From Harmothoe impar (lineage: Eukaryota; Annelida; Polychaeta; Phyllodocida; Polynoidae), in contig OX381707.1 of NCBI GenBank assembly GCA_947462335.1, positions 12,983,555-13,047,554 of the forward strand: a DNA stretch of 64,000 nt, given 5' to 3'. The position numbers were made by a program, and so were the translations under genes. Below the pieces are notes generated by a model that worked only from the letters and a program-made list of their open reading frames with translations, was not told the origin of the DNA and ran no database searches. This document shows, piece by piece, positions 45,016-56,503 of this stretch (positions are counted from its first letter, which is position 1; the number at the start of each line of letters is the position of its first letter).

Positions 45016-45383
45016 TTAGGCCACACCAAATAAAAAAGTTGGTCCACGGATTTCCCGCACCATATTTTCGAAAATGGAAATTTTTCTTTTCTTTTGAAAA
45101 AAATTGTGTCTATGGACTGCGCCCGCATCATTTTCTGAGAAATTCGATTTTTTTTGTGGCCTCTTCTGCCATTGTTAGCCAGAAAATATCAGTTTGCAAA
45201 AGTTGAAAAAAGATTTTCCCTCAGGAAAAAAATAATTCGCCCGCCCCCCCCCCCTAATTTAAGGTTGAAATCCATAGACAAAAAAAGATTTTGGAAAAAA
45301 AAAAAAAAAAAAGATTCGCCCTACCGCACCTATTTTTGAAAAAAAAAATCCGTAGACCAACTTTTTAATTTATTGTGGCCTTA
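45016..45383. mobile_element. 362-bp MITE with TTA duplication, Harbinger-like
   Basis: The element spans 45019-45380 and is flanked by TTA on both sides (45016-45018, 45381-45383). The terminal inverted repeats are about 38 bp: GGCCACACCAAATAAAAAAG then TTGGTCCACGGATTT on the left; inward from the right GGCCACAATAAATTAAAAAG then TTGGTCTACGGATTT. The interior is A/T-rich with homopolymers (a C run near 45245, an A run near 45295) and has no ORF of interest. A three-base TWA duplication is characteristic of PIF/Harbinger elements. Confidence 0.8.
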
Positions 45384-45941
45384 CATATCCATGAATGGGT
45401 ACGGTACTATTATACTGAATTTGGAACCTGCTGGCCAGCCTCCTACTGTGAGGTCATTATGGTCCCCATTGATAATATCAGTTAAAACATAGACACCACC
45501 TACACCAAGTGTCATTTACGGGCACCATCGATGATCTTTGCATCCTCCTGGTTACCGCATTTGCCGCAAGTTTTATAGCTCTCAGCGACGGAGGGGAGCT
45601 GTGTAGCTCACAGCCCCCCCCCCCCCCCGTCGCTGGTACAAAACATCTGAGGTATTATAACAGCTTTAACTGTGTGGGAGGGTGTGTGGTAGGGGAAAGT
45701 AGACATGCTGGAGGACAAGATGAAGGATATTCCTTGAAGTTGAATCATGTCTAACATTATTTTACATGTTTTACCATCGTCTTAATGCTTTATTAAATGT
45801 AATTGTGACATGGTAAATGCTTTAGCATTGCTGGATATTGCTTAACATTGATCATATTATTCCAATGTTCTTGTAGATGCTCTAACATTAAAGTATTTCA
45901 ACATTTCAAATTGTTATTCAAATTATTTCAATATTTCAATA
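45384..45941. other. intergenic spacer with a small hairpin and ATTTCAA-rich tract
   Basis: No gene recognised. At 45583-45635 CAGCGACGG faces CCGTCGCTG around GCTGTG/CACAGC and a C-run, a compact hairpin. At about 45885-45950 there are degenerate ATTTCAA/TTATTTCAA repeats. It separates the STX18 3' end (plus strand) from the zinc-finger remnants (minus strand). Confidence 0.6.
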
Positions 45942-46109
45942 TTATTTCATCATATCTCTGCTTACATCCTCCGCATGCACCAGAATACGTTCCTCTAGAT
46001 GTTTCTCAAGGTGTTCTTCTAAACATAGTCCTTTAAGGAAACCTTTAACACAAAGTGCACAGCTAGAGTAGTTAATACCATCCATGTACCAGCTGTAATT
46101 ATCTGACAT
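45942..46109 (-). pseudogene. single C2H2-finger ORF, downstream tandem copy
   Basis: 55 residues: MSDNYSWYMDGINYSSCALC followed by VKGFLKGLCLEEHLEKH and a charged tail, TAA at 45942. C-A-L-C, F, L and H-LEK-H fit the C2H2 spacing C-x2-C-x3-F-x5-L-x2-H-x3-H. It is clearly paralogous to 46863-47042 (shared YMDGINYSxCAxCVKGFL and LEEHLExH). No finger array follows it toward STX18, so it is a partial duplicate or a detached exon. A GTAAGC within GAGGATGTAAGC could be a donor. Confidence 0.6.
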
Positions 46110-46110
46110 A

Positions 46111-46560
46111 TCAGTAGCAGGGAGCTGTTTTGTCTGGATCTGTTCTTACCATTTGTGTATTGGTTTGATCTCTGGTTTGAAATGATTCTGTGTGTCCTGA
46201 ACTGTCAGCAGTGTTTTCTGCCTGGGGGCAGCCCTCACTACCTGAGGGAACATCCACACAGGTTTCTACGTGTGGACCTGTGTACAACACTTGGTGGCCC
46301 TTCTCCCTTGTATGTCTCTTTAAGCTACTTGCCCGTGTAAACTGTTTACTACATTCAGAACACTTCTGAGGTTTCTCTCCTGTGTGGGTCATCATATGAC
46401 GTTTTAGATCACCTGCCATATTAAACCTCTTCTCACATTCAGAACACTTGTGAAGTTTCTCCCCAATGTGGATTTTAATGTGATCTTTTAAACTCTTTCT
46501 ATTTGCAAACTGTTTACCACAGTCTAAACACTTGTGAGGTTTCTCCCCTGTGTGGGTCAT
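46111..46560 (-). pseudogene. C2H2 zinc-finger array, downstream part (after frameshift)
   Basis: 149 residues from an internal ATG. It contains three C2H2 fingers separated by TGEKP-type linkers: CLDCGKQF..RKSLKDHIKIH, CSECEKRF..AGDLKRHMMTH and CSECSKQF..ASSLKRH, the last with a longer H-x-H spacing (HTREKGH). A 60-residue Ser/Thr/Asp-rich tail follows, with no further finger. The initial MTHTGEKP is a finger linker, so the real protein continues upstream into 46557-46814 in another frame. Known family role: sequence-specific DNA binding in the nucleus. Confidence 0.75.
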
Positions 46561-46814
46561 TGTGTGTGTTTTAAGCTAGCTAAATGTATAAACTGTTTAC
46601 CACAGCGTGGACACATATGAGGTTTCTCTCCTGTGAGAGTCATCATGTGTGCTTTAAAGGCACCTTCTTGTATAAACTGTCTACCACAGTCAGAACACTG
46701 GTGAAGTTTTTCTCCTGAATGCATCATCAGGTGTGTCTTCAGATGACTTGCCTGTATAAACTGTTTATCACAGCGTGAACACTTGTGAGGCTCCTGGCCT
46801 GTGTGGACCGTCAT
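46557..46814 (-). pseudogene. C2H2 zinc-finger array, upstream part (before frameshift)
   Basis: 85 residues. It has two fingers, CSRCDKQF..ASHLKTHLMMH and CSDCGRQF..EGAFKAHMMT (final His replaced by Leu), then a third, CPRCGKQFIHLASLK, which runs out of frame at about 46563-46575. The DNA there is TTAAAACACACACAATG; one more base in the A/CA run would give L-K-x-H-x-M-T-H-T-G-E-K and restore continuity with 46111-46560. Just upstream is an in-frame TAA (46821-46823), with finger-like SQL-stop-QHMTVHTG around it, and a TAG (46863-46865). Several lesions together indicate a decayed gene. Confidence 0.8.
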
Positions 46815-46862
46815 GTGTTGTTACAGTTGACTTCTGTCACTGGATTTCTGATGCTGTGTATT

Positions 46863-47042
46863 CTACTGCATGGTAAATTCTCTATGTAGGTCTTCATGTG
46901 TCCTGTGCATGCACCAGAACATTCTCCTCTGGTGGTTTTCAAGATGTTCTTCTAATACAGTTGCATTGAGGAAGCCTTTAACACAAGGTGCACAGTTAGA
47001 ATAGTTAATACCATCCATATAACAGCTGTAGTCATCCACCAT
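46863..47042 (-). pseudogene. single C2H2-finger ORF, upstream tandem copy
   Basis: 59 residues starting MVDDYSCYMDGINYSNCAPC, with finger C-AP-C-VKG-F-LNATV-L-EE-H-LEN-H, then a short tail ending in TAG. It is in the same frame as the finger array at 46557-46814, with TAG and TAA in the 50 bp between them. Its paralogue lies at 45942-46109, about 930 bp away, suggesting duplication of a finger exon plus array. The flank on its upstream side (TACAAAACAGCTGCC) also matches the other copy (GACAAAACAGCTCCC). Confidence 0.65.
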
Positions 47043-47076
47043 ATCAGGCAGCTGTTTTGTATTTATTGTTTGTAAG

Positions 47077-47276
47077 NNNNNNNNNNNNNNNNNNNNNNNN
47101 NNNNNNNNNNNNNNNNNNNNNNNNNNNNNNNNNNNNNNNNNNNNNNNNNNNNNNNNNNNNNNNNNNNNNNNNNNNNNNNNNNNNNNNNNNNNNNNNNNNN
47201 NNNNNNNNNNNNNNNNNNNNNNNNNNNNNNNNNNNNNNNNNNNNNNNNNNNNNNNNNNNNNNNNNNNNNNNNNNNN
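47077..47276. other. 200-N assembly gap
   Basis: Exactly 200 Ns, a conventional placeholder for a gap of unknown size. The zinc-finger remnant ends on its left and the second tandem array starts mid-unit on its right, so linkage of the two sides rests on scaffolding only. Confidence 0.99.
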
Positions 47277-47627
47277 AAGTTGAAATTTCCATATGATTAT
47301 TCCAATGCCTCTTTGACCTTGAAATTCCCAAAGGCAGGCTCTGTTGATATGACTACGGCATGGTGTGTCTTGATGTCAGAGGCAGCATAGAAAAGAAGAG
47401 CTCCTCTCAAGCTTTCAAACGCTTCAAAAATCAAGTCAATCGGACCAGCGGTTGCTGAGAAATCTAATTTTGAACATTTTCGGGAAGAGGCAAAAGTTCT
47501 TCCCGAACTTGATTCGCTTAGAACTCGTTAAATTTTATCTCCTGAACCGTGGCTCTCAGAGACCCGGGAGTGGGTGCAAATCGAAGCTAGTCCCGAGGGC
47601 TACCTGCTTGAATTTTGGCGAGGACGG

Positions 47628-47654
47628 GGCTTGAACTAGCAAACCGTTTTGCCA
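47628..47654 (-). promoter_or_regulatory. tRNA-like pol III A-box and B-box matches, closely spaced
   Basis: On the minus strand TGGCAAAACGG (47644-47654) fits the A-box consensus TRGCNNARYGG, and GTTCAAGCC (47628-47636) fits the B-box GWTCRANNC, only 7 bp apart instead of the usual 30 or more. The pair is present in every unit of the array. It may be the relic of a tRNA-derived SINE with an internal deletion; as it stands the spacing is probably too short for normal TFIIIC binding. Confidence 0.3.
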
Positions 47655-48803
47655 TCACACACCCGGTACACGCACCTATACATGTTTATGCCGGGAACTG
47701 GGGACTCAGGATATGTGCTGGCAACTGGGGACCATGCCTTGGGACGGGTTTGGGAGCTCTGCAACACTACTGATTGCATTGTGGGACTTCTAAAAACATA
47801 ATATCACTCGTGTGAGCGGCCATATTGGTTACTTGTATGTCTGGCATAGCATCGGGAATTCGACCTGGAACCGGGTACTCGGCAGCCTTCTGTGTGTGGC
47901 AGTGTGTGATGTCTCAATCAAGTGGGGACTCAAGTCCCCGGTTAAAGTTCAAGTCCCCGGTTCCAAGGTCATTTCCTATCGGGAATTCCACCTGGAACTG
48001 GGTACTCAGCATTCTTTGGTGTATGGCAGTGTCTGAGTATGAAAAGTGGTGGATTTTTCATTGCAACTGGGGACTTTTGCCAGAACTGATTTTTAGGTAT
48101 CACAAAGCTATTTCCTTCCCAAAACAGCTCTCAATTAAGTGGGGACTCGGTCAAGTCCCCAGTTAAGTCTCAAGTCCCCGGTTCTAAGGTGATTTTTCTA
48201 ATTCGAGTCCCCAGTTATGGGCAGAAACACACACACTATCACAGGCAAATGCATACACACACACATGGATGACCCCAATTAAGTGGGGACCTGCATTTAT
48301 TCAATATTTCAAGTATGGAATATAATTGCAAATATGTCCTCTATCAGCCTATAGTACGGGGGGGGGGGTTGGGCAGAGGGAAGGCAATTTAGCTGTGCTA
48401 GGTAAAAAGTTGAAATTTCCATATGATTATTCCAATGCCTCTTTGACCTTGAAATTCCCAAAGGCAGGCTCTGTTGATATGACTACGGCATGGTGTGTCT
48501 TGATGTCAGAGGCAGCATAGAAAAGAAGAGCTCCTCTCAAGCTTTCAAACGCTTCGAAAATCAAGTCAATCGGACCAGCGGTTGCTGAGAAATCTAATTT
48601 TGAACATTTTCGGGAAGAGGCAAAAGTTCTTCCCGAACTTGATTCGCTTAGAACTCGTTAAATTTTATCTCCTGAACCGTGGCTCTCAGAGACCCGGGAG
48701 TGGGTGCAAATCGAAGCTAGTCCCGAGGGCTACCTGCTTGAATTTTGGCGAGGACGGGGCTTGAACTAGCAAACCGTTTTGCCATCACACACCCGGTACA
48801 CGC

Positions 48804-49366
48804 ACCTATACATGTTTATGCCGGGAACTGGGGACTCAGGATATGTGCTGGCAACTGGGGACCATGCCTTGGGACGGGTTTGGGAGCTCTGCAACACTAC
48901 TGATTGCATTGTGGGACTTCTAAAAACATAATATCACTCGTGTGAGCGGCCATATTGGTTACTTGTATGTCTGGCATAGCATCGGGAATTCGACCTGGAA
49001 CCGGGTACTCGGCAGCCTTCTGTGTGTGGCAGTGTGTGATGTCTCAATCAAGTGGGGACTCAAGTCCCCGGTTAAAGTTCAAGTCCCCGGTTCCAAGGTC
49101 ATTTCCTATCGGGAATTCCACCTGGAACTGGGTACTCAGCATTCTTTGGTGTATGGCAGTGTCTGAGTATGAAAAGTGGTGGATTTTTCATTGCAACTGG
49201 GGACTTTTGCCAGAACTGATTTTTAGGTATCACAAAGCTATTTCCTTCCCAAAACAGCTCTCAATTAAGTGGGGACTCGGTCAAGTCCCCAGTTAAGTCT
49301 CAAGTCCCCGGTTCTAAGGTGATTTTTCTAATTCGAGTCCCCAGTTATGGGCAGAAACACACACAC
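48804..49366 (+). repeat. long-unit-specific block with GGGGACT/AGTCCCC motif cluster
   Basis: Example copy of the block that is absent from short units. It carries AACTGGGGACT, AACTGGGGACC, AAGTGGGGACTCAAGTCCCC, AAGTCCCCGGTT, AACTGGGGACTTT, AAGTGGGGACTCGG, AAGTCCCCAGTT, AAGTCCCCGGTT and GAGTCCCCAGTT, i.e. about ten copies of one short motif in both orientations. An eleventh (AAGTGGGGACC) lies just outside and is kept in short units. Two weaker relatives are AACCGGGTACTCGG and AACTGGGTACTCAG. Short units join ACACGCA directly to CTATCACAGG. Confidence 0.85.
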
Positions 49367-49709
49367 TATCACAGGCAAATGCATACACACACACATGGAT
49401 GACCCCAATTAAGTGGGGACCTGCATTTATTCAATATTTCAAGTATGGAATATAATTGCAAATATGTCCTCTATCAGCCTATAGTACGGGGGGGGGTTGG
49501 GCAGAGGGAAGGCAATTTAGCTGTGCTAGGTAAAAAGTTGAAATTTCCATATGATTATTCCAATGCCTCTTTGACCTTGAAATTCCCAAAGGCAGGCTCT
49601 GTTGATATGACTACGGCATGGTGTGTCTTGATGTCAGAGGCAGCATAGAAAAGAAGAGCTCCTCTCAAGCTTTCAAACGCTTCGAAAATCAAGTCAATCG
49701 GACCAGCGG

Positions 49710-52700
49710 TTGCTGAGAAATCTAATTTTGAACATTTTCGGGAAGAGGCAAAAGTTCTTCCCGAACTTGATTCGCTTAGAACTCGTTAAATTTTATCTCC
49801 TGAACCGTGGCTCTCAGAGACCCGGGAGTGGGTGCAAATCGAAGCTAGTCCCGAGGGCTACCTGCTTGAATTTTGGCGAGGACGGGGCTTGAACTAGCAA
49901 ACCGTTTTGCCATCACACACCCGGTACACGCACCTATACATGTTTATGCCGGGAACTGGGGACTCAGGATATGTGCTGGCAACTGGGGACCATGCCTTGG
50001 GACGGGTTTGGGAGCTCTGCAACACTACTGATTGCATTGTGGGACTTCTAAAAACATAATATCACTCGTGTGAGCGGCCATATTGGTTACTTGTATGTCT
50101 GGCATAGCATCGGGAATTCGACCTGGAACCGGGTACTCGGCAGCCTTCTGTGTGTGGCAGTGTGTGATGTCTCAATCAAGTGGGGACTCAAGTCCCCGGT
50201 TAAAGTTCAAGTCCCCGGTTCCAAGGTCATTTCCTATCGGGAATTCCACCTGGAACTGGGTACTCAGCATTCTTTGGTGTATGGCAGTGTCTGAGTATGA
50301 AAAGTGGTGGATTTTTCATTGCAACTGGGGACTTTTGCCAGAACTGATTTTTAGGTATCACAAAGCTATTTCCTTCCCAAAACAGCTCTCAATTAAGTGG
50401 GGACTCGGTCAAGTCCCCAGTTAAGTCTCAAGTCCCCGGTTCTAAGGTGATTTTTCTAATTCGAGTCCCCAGTTATGGGCAGAAACACACACACTATCAC
50501 AGGCAAATGCATACACACACACATGGATGACCCCAATTAAGTGGGGACCTGCATTTATTCAATATTTCAAGTATGGAATATAATTGCAAATATGTCCTCT
50601 ATCAGCCTATAGTACGCGGGGGGGGGGTTGGGCAGAGGGAAGGCAATTTAGCTGTGCTAGGTAAAAAGTTGAAATTTCCATATGATTATTCCAATGCCTC
50701 TTTGACCTTGAAATTCCCAAAGGCAGGCTCTGTTGATATGACTACGGCATGGTGTGTCTTGATGTCAGAGGCAGCATAGAAAAGAAGAGCTCCTCTCAAG
50801 CTTTCAAACGCTTCGAAAATCAAGTCAATCGGACCAGCGGTTGCTGAGAAATCTAATTTTGAACATTTTCGGGAAGAGGCAAAAGTTCTTCCCGAACTTG
50901 ATTCGCTTAGAACTCGTTAAATTTTATCTCCTGAACCGTGGCTCTCAGAGACCCGGGAGTGGGTGCAAATCGAAGCTAGTCCCGAGGGCTACCTGCTTGA
51001 ATTTTGGCGAGGACGGGGCTTGAACTAGCAAACCGTTTTGCCATCACACACCCGGTACACGCACTATCACAGGCAAATGCATACACACACACATGGATGA
51101 CCCCAATTAAGTGGGGACCTGCATTTATTCAATATTTCAAGTATGGAATATAATTGCAAATATGTCCTCTATCAGCCTATAGTACGGGGGGGGGGTTGGG
51201 CAGAGGGAAGGCAATTTAGCTGTGCTAGGTAAAAAGTTGAAATTTCCATATGATTATTCCAATGCCTCTTTGACCTTGAAATTCCCAAAGGCAGGCTCTG
51301 TTGATATGACTACGGCATGGTGTGTCTTGATGTCAGAGGCAGCATAGAAAAGAAGAGCTCCTCTCAAGCTTTCAAACGCTTCAAAAATCAAGTCAATCGG
51401 ACCAGCGGTTGCTGAGAAATCTAATTTTGAACATTTTCGGGAAGAGGCAAAAGTTCTTCCCGAACTTGATTCGCTTAGAACTCGTTAAATTTTATCTCCT
51501 GAACCGTGGCTCTCAGAGACCCGGGAGTGGGTGCAAATCGAAGCTAGTCCCGAGGGCTACCTGCTTGAATTTTGGCGAGGACGGGGCTTGAACTAGCAAA
51601 CCGTTTTGCCATCACACACCCGGTACACGCACTATCACAGGCAAATGCATACACACACACATGGATGACCCCAATTAAGTGGGGACCTGCATTTATTCAA
51701 TATTTCAAGTATGGAATATAATTGCAAATATGTCCTCTATCAGCCTATAGTACGGGGGGGGGGGTTGGGCAGAGGGAAGGCAATTTAGCTGTGCTAGGTA
51801 AAAAGTTGAAATTTCCATATGATTATTCCAATGCCTCTTTGACCTTGAAATTCCCAAAGGCAGGCTCTGTTGATATGACTACGGCATGGTGTGTCTTGAT
51901 GTCAGAGGCAGCATAGAAAAGAAGAGCTCCTCTCAAGCTTTCAAACGCTTCAAAAATCAAGTCAATCGGACCAGCGGTTGCTGAGAAATCTAATTTTGAA
52001 CATTTTCGGGAAGAGGCAAAAGTTCTTCCCGAACTTGATTCGCTTAGAACTCGTTAAATTTTATCTCCTGAACCGTGGCTCTCAGAGACCCGGGAGTGGG
52101 TGCAAATCGAAGCTAGTCCCGAGGGCTACCTGCTTGAATTTTGGCGAGGACGGGGCTTGAACTAGCAAACCGTTTTGCCATCACACACCCGGTACACGCA
52201 CCTATACATGTTTATGCCGGGAACTGGGGACTCAGGATATGTGCTGGCAACTGGGGACCATGCCTTGGGACGGGTTTGGGAGCTCTGCAACACTACTGAT
52301 TGCATTGTGGGACTTCTAAAAACATAATATCACTCGTGTGAGCGGCCATATTGGTTACTTGTATGTCTGGCATAGCATCGGGAATTCGACCTGGAACCGG
52401 GTACTCGGCAGCCTTCTGTGTGTGGCAGTGTGTGATGTCTCAATCAAGTGGGGACTCAAGTCCCCGGTTAAAGTTCAAGTCCCCGGTTCCAAGGTCATTT
52501 CCTATCGGGAATTCCACCTGGAACTGGGTACTCAGCATTCTTTGGTGTATGGCAGTGTCTGAGTATGAAAAGTGGTGGATTTTTCATTGCAACTGGGGAC
52601 TTTTGCCAGAACTGATTTTTAGGTATCACAAAGCTATTTCCTTCCCAAAACAGCTCTCAATTAAGTGGGGACTCGGTCAAGTCCCCAGTTAAGTCTCAAG

Positions 52701-53106
52701 TCCCCGGTTCTAAGGTGATTTTTCTAATTCGAGTCCCCAGTTATGGGCAGAAACACACACACTATCACAGGCAAATGCATACACACACACATGGATGACC
52801 CCAATTAAGTGGGGACCTGCATTTATTCAATATTTCAAGTATGGAATATAATTGCAAATATGTCCTCTATCAGCCTATAGTACGGGGGGGGGGTTGGGCA
52901 GAGGGAAGGCAATTTAGCTGTGCTAGGTAAAAAGTTGAAATTTCCATATGATTATTCCAATGCCTCTTTGACCTTGAAATTCCCAAAGGCAGGCTCTGTT
53001 GATATGACTACGGCATGGTGTGTCTTGATGTCAGAGGCAGCATAGAAAAGAAGAGCTCCTCTCAAGCTTTCAAACGCTTCGAAAATCAAGTCAATCGGAC
53101 CAGCGG
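49710..53106 (+). repeat. 3397-bp higher-order unit, copy 1
   Basis: Composed of long, short, short and long units of 1131, 568, 569 and 1129 bp with A/G states G, G, A, A and a unique GTACGCGGG variant near 50615. The next 3397 bp (53107-56503) repeat the same order, lengths and variant. Confidence 0.9.
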
Positions 53107-56100
53107 TTGCTGAGAAATCTAATTTTGAACATTTTCGGGAAGAGGCAAAAGTTCTTCCCGAACTTGATTCGCTTAGAACTCGTTAAATTTTATCTCCTGA
53201 ACCGTGGCTCTCAGAGACCCGGGAGTGGGTGCAAATCGAAGCTAGTCCCGAGGGCTACCTGCTTGAATTTTGGCGAGGACGGGGCTTGAACTAGCAAACC
53301 GTTTTGCCATCACACACCCGGTACACGCACCTATACATGTTTATGCCGGGAACTGGGGACTCAGGATATGTGCTGGCAACTGGGGACCATGCCTTGGGAC
53401 GGGTTTGGGAGCTCTGCAACACTACTGATTGCATTGTGGGACTTCTAAAAACATAATATCACTCGTGTGAGCGGCCATATTGGTTACTTGTATGTCTGGC
53501 ATAGCATCGGGAATTCGACCTGGAACCGGGTACTCGGCAGCCTTCTGTGTGTGGCAGTGTGTGATGTCTCAATCAAGTGGGGACTCAAGTCCCCGGTTAA
53601 AGTTCAAGTCCCCGGTTCCAAGGTCATTTCCTATCGGGAATTCCACCTGGAACTGGGTACTCAGCATTCTTTGGTGTATGGCAGTGTCTGAGTATGAAAA
53701 GTGGTGGATTTTTCATTGCAACTGGGGACTTTTGCCAGAACTGATTTTTAGGTATCACAAAGCTATTTCCTTCCCAAAACAGCTCTCAATTAAGTGGGGA
53801 CTCGGTCAAGTCCCCAGTTAAGTCTCAAGTCCCCGGTTCTAAGGTGATTTTTCTAATTCGAGTCCCCAGTTATGGGCAGAAACACACACACTATCACAGG
53901 CAAATGCATACACACACACATGGATGACCCCAATTAAGTGGGGACCTGCATTTATTCAATATTTCAAGTATGGAATATAATTGCAAATATGTCCTCTATC
54001 AGCCTATAGTACGCGGGGGGGGGGTTGGGCAGAGGGAAGGCAATTTAGCTGTGCTAGGTAAAAAGTTGAAATTTCCATATGATTATTCCAATGCCTCTTT
54101 GACCTTGAAATTCCCAAAGGCAGGCTCTGTTGATATGACTACGGCATGGTGTGTCTTGATGTCAGAGGCAGCATAGAAAAGAAGAGCTCCTCTCAAGCTT
54201 TCAAACGCTTCGAAAATCAAGTCAATCGGACCAGCGGTTGCTGAGAAATCTAATTTTGAACATTTTCGGGAAGAGGCAAAAGTTCTTCCCGAACTTGATT
54301 CGCTTAGAACTCGTTAAATTTTATCTCCTGAACCGTGGCTCTCAGAGACCCGGGAGTGGGTGCAAATCGAAGCTAGTCCCGAGGGCTACCTGCTTGAATT
54401 TTGGCGAGGACGGGGCTTGAACTAGCAAACCGTTTTGCCATCACACACCCGGTACACGCACTATCACAGGCAAATGCATACACACACACATGGATGACCC
54501 CAATTAAGTGGGGACCTGCATTTATTCAATATTTCAAGTATGGAATATAATTGCAAATATGTCCTCTATCAGCCTATAGTACGGGGGGGGGGTTGGGCAG
54601 AGGGAAGGCAATTTAGCTGTGCTAGGTAAAAAGTTGAAATTTCCATATGATTATTCCAATGCCTCTTTGACCTTGAAATTCCCAAAGGCAGGCTCTGTTG
54701 ATATGACTACGGCATGGTGTGTCTTGATGTCAGAGGCAGCATAGAAAAGAAGAGCTCCTCTCAAGCTTTCAAACGCTTCAAAAATCAAGTCAATCGGACC
54801 AGCGGTTGCTGAGAAATCTAATTTTGAACATTTTCGGGAAGAGGCAAAAGTTCTTCCCGAACTTGATTCGCTTAGAACTCGTTAAATTTTATCTCCTGAA
54901 CCGTGGCTCTCAGAGACCCGGGAGTGGGTGCAAATCGAAGCTAGTCCCGAGGGCTACCTGCTTGAATTTTGGCGAGGACGGGGCTTGAACTAGCAAACCG
55001 TTTTGCCATCACACACCCGGTACACGCACTATCACAGGCAAATGCATACACACACACATGGATGACCCCAATTAAGTGGGGACCTGCATTTATTCAATAT
55101 TTCAAGTATGGAATATAATTGCAAATATGTCCTCTATCAGCCTATAGTACGGGGGGGGGGGTTGGGCAGAGGGAAGGCAATTTAGCTGTGCTAGGTAAAA
55201 AGTTGAAATTTCCATATGATTATTCCAATGCCTCTTTGACCTTGAAATTCCCAAAGGCAGGCTCTGTTGATATGACTACGGCATGGTGTGTCTTGATGTC
55301 AGAGGCAGCATAGAAAAGAAGAGCTCCTCTCAAGCTTTCAAACGCTTCAAAAATCAAGTCAATCGGACCAGCGGTTGCTGAGAAATCTAATTTTGAACAT
55401 TTTCGGGAAGAGGCAAAAGTTCTTCCCGAACTTGATTCGCTTAGAACTCGTTAAATTTTATCTCCTGAACCGTGGCTCTCAGAGACCCGGGAGTGGGTGC
55501 AAATCGAAGCTAGTCCCGAGGGCTACCTGCTTGAATTTTGGCGAGGACGGGGCTTGAACTAGCAAACCGTTTTGCCATCACACACCCGGTACACGCACCT
55601 ATACATGTTTATGCCGGGAACTGGGGACTCAGGATATGTGCTGGCAACTGGGGACCATGCCTTGGGACGGGTTTGGGAGCTCTGCAACACTACTGATTGC
55701 ATTGTGGGACTTCTAAAAACATAATATCACTCGTGTGAGCGGCCATATTGGTTACTTGTATGTCTGGCATAGCATCGGGAATTCGACCTGGAACCGGGTA
55801 CTCGGCAGCCTTCTGTGTGTGGCAGTGTGTGATGTCTCAATCAAGTGGGGACTCAAGTCCCCGGTTAAAGTTCAAGTCCCCGGTTCCAAGGTCATTTCCT
55901 ATCGGGAATTCCACCTGGAACTGGGTACTCAGCATTCTTTGGTGTATGGCAGTGTCTGAGTATGAAAAGTGGTGGATTTTTCATTGCAACTGGGGACTTT
56001 TGCCAGAACTGATTTTTAGGTATCACAAAGCTATTTCCTTCCCAAAACAGCTCTCAATTAAGTGGGGACTCGGTCAAGTCCCCAGTTAAGTCTCAAGTCC

Positions 56101-56503
56101 CCGGTTCTAAGGTGATTTTTCTAATTCGAGTCCCCAGTTATGGGCAGAAACACACACACTATCACAGGCAAATGCATACACACACACATGGATGACCCCA
56201 ATTAAGTGGGGACCTGCATTTATTCAATATTTCAAGTATGGAATATAATTGCAAATATGTCCTCTATCAGCCTATAGTACGGGGGGGGGGTTGGGCAGAG
56301 GGAAGGCAATTTAGCTGTGCTAGGTAAAAAGTTGAAATTTCCATATGATTATTCCAATGCCTCTTTGACCTTGAAATTCCCAAAGGCAGGCTCTGTTGAT
56401 ATGACTACGGCATGGTGTGTCTTGATGTCAGAGGCAGCATAGAAAAGAAGAGCTCCTCTCAAGCTTTCAAACGCTTCGAAAATCAAGTCAATCGGACCAG
56501 CGG
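53107..56503 (+). repeat. 3397-bp higher-order unit, copy 2
   Basis: Same order and lengths as 49710-53106 (1131, 568, 569, 1129 bp), including the GTACGCGGG variant near 54011. Matching of G-run lengths, which normally vary fast, implies a very recent duplication or an assembly repeat. Confidence 0.9.

Noticed and set aside
45583..45635. The CAGCGACGG hairpin as a hAT element
   Set aside because: The inverted ends look hAT-like, but no 8-bp target duplication is visible and the structure is only 53 bp.
47044..47331. ORFs crossing the N gap
   Set aside because: They consist mostly of unknown residues and result from translating Ns.
48060..48080. NF-kappaB-type site in AACTGGGGACTTTTGCC
   Set aside because: It lacks the YYCC end in the right place, and the same motif recurs in forms far from the consensus.
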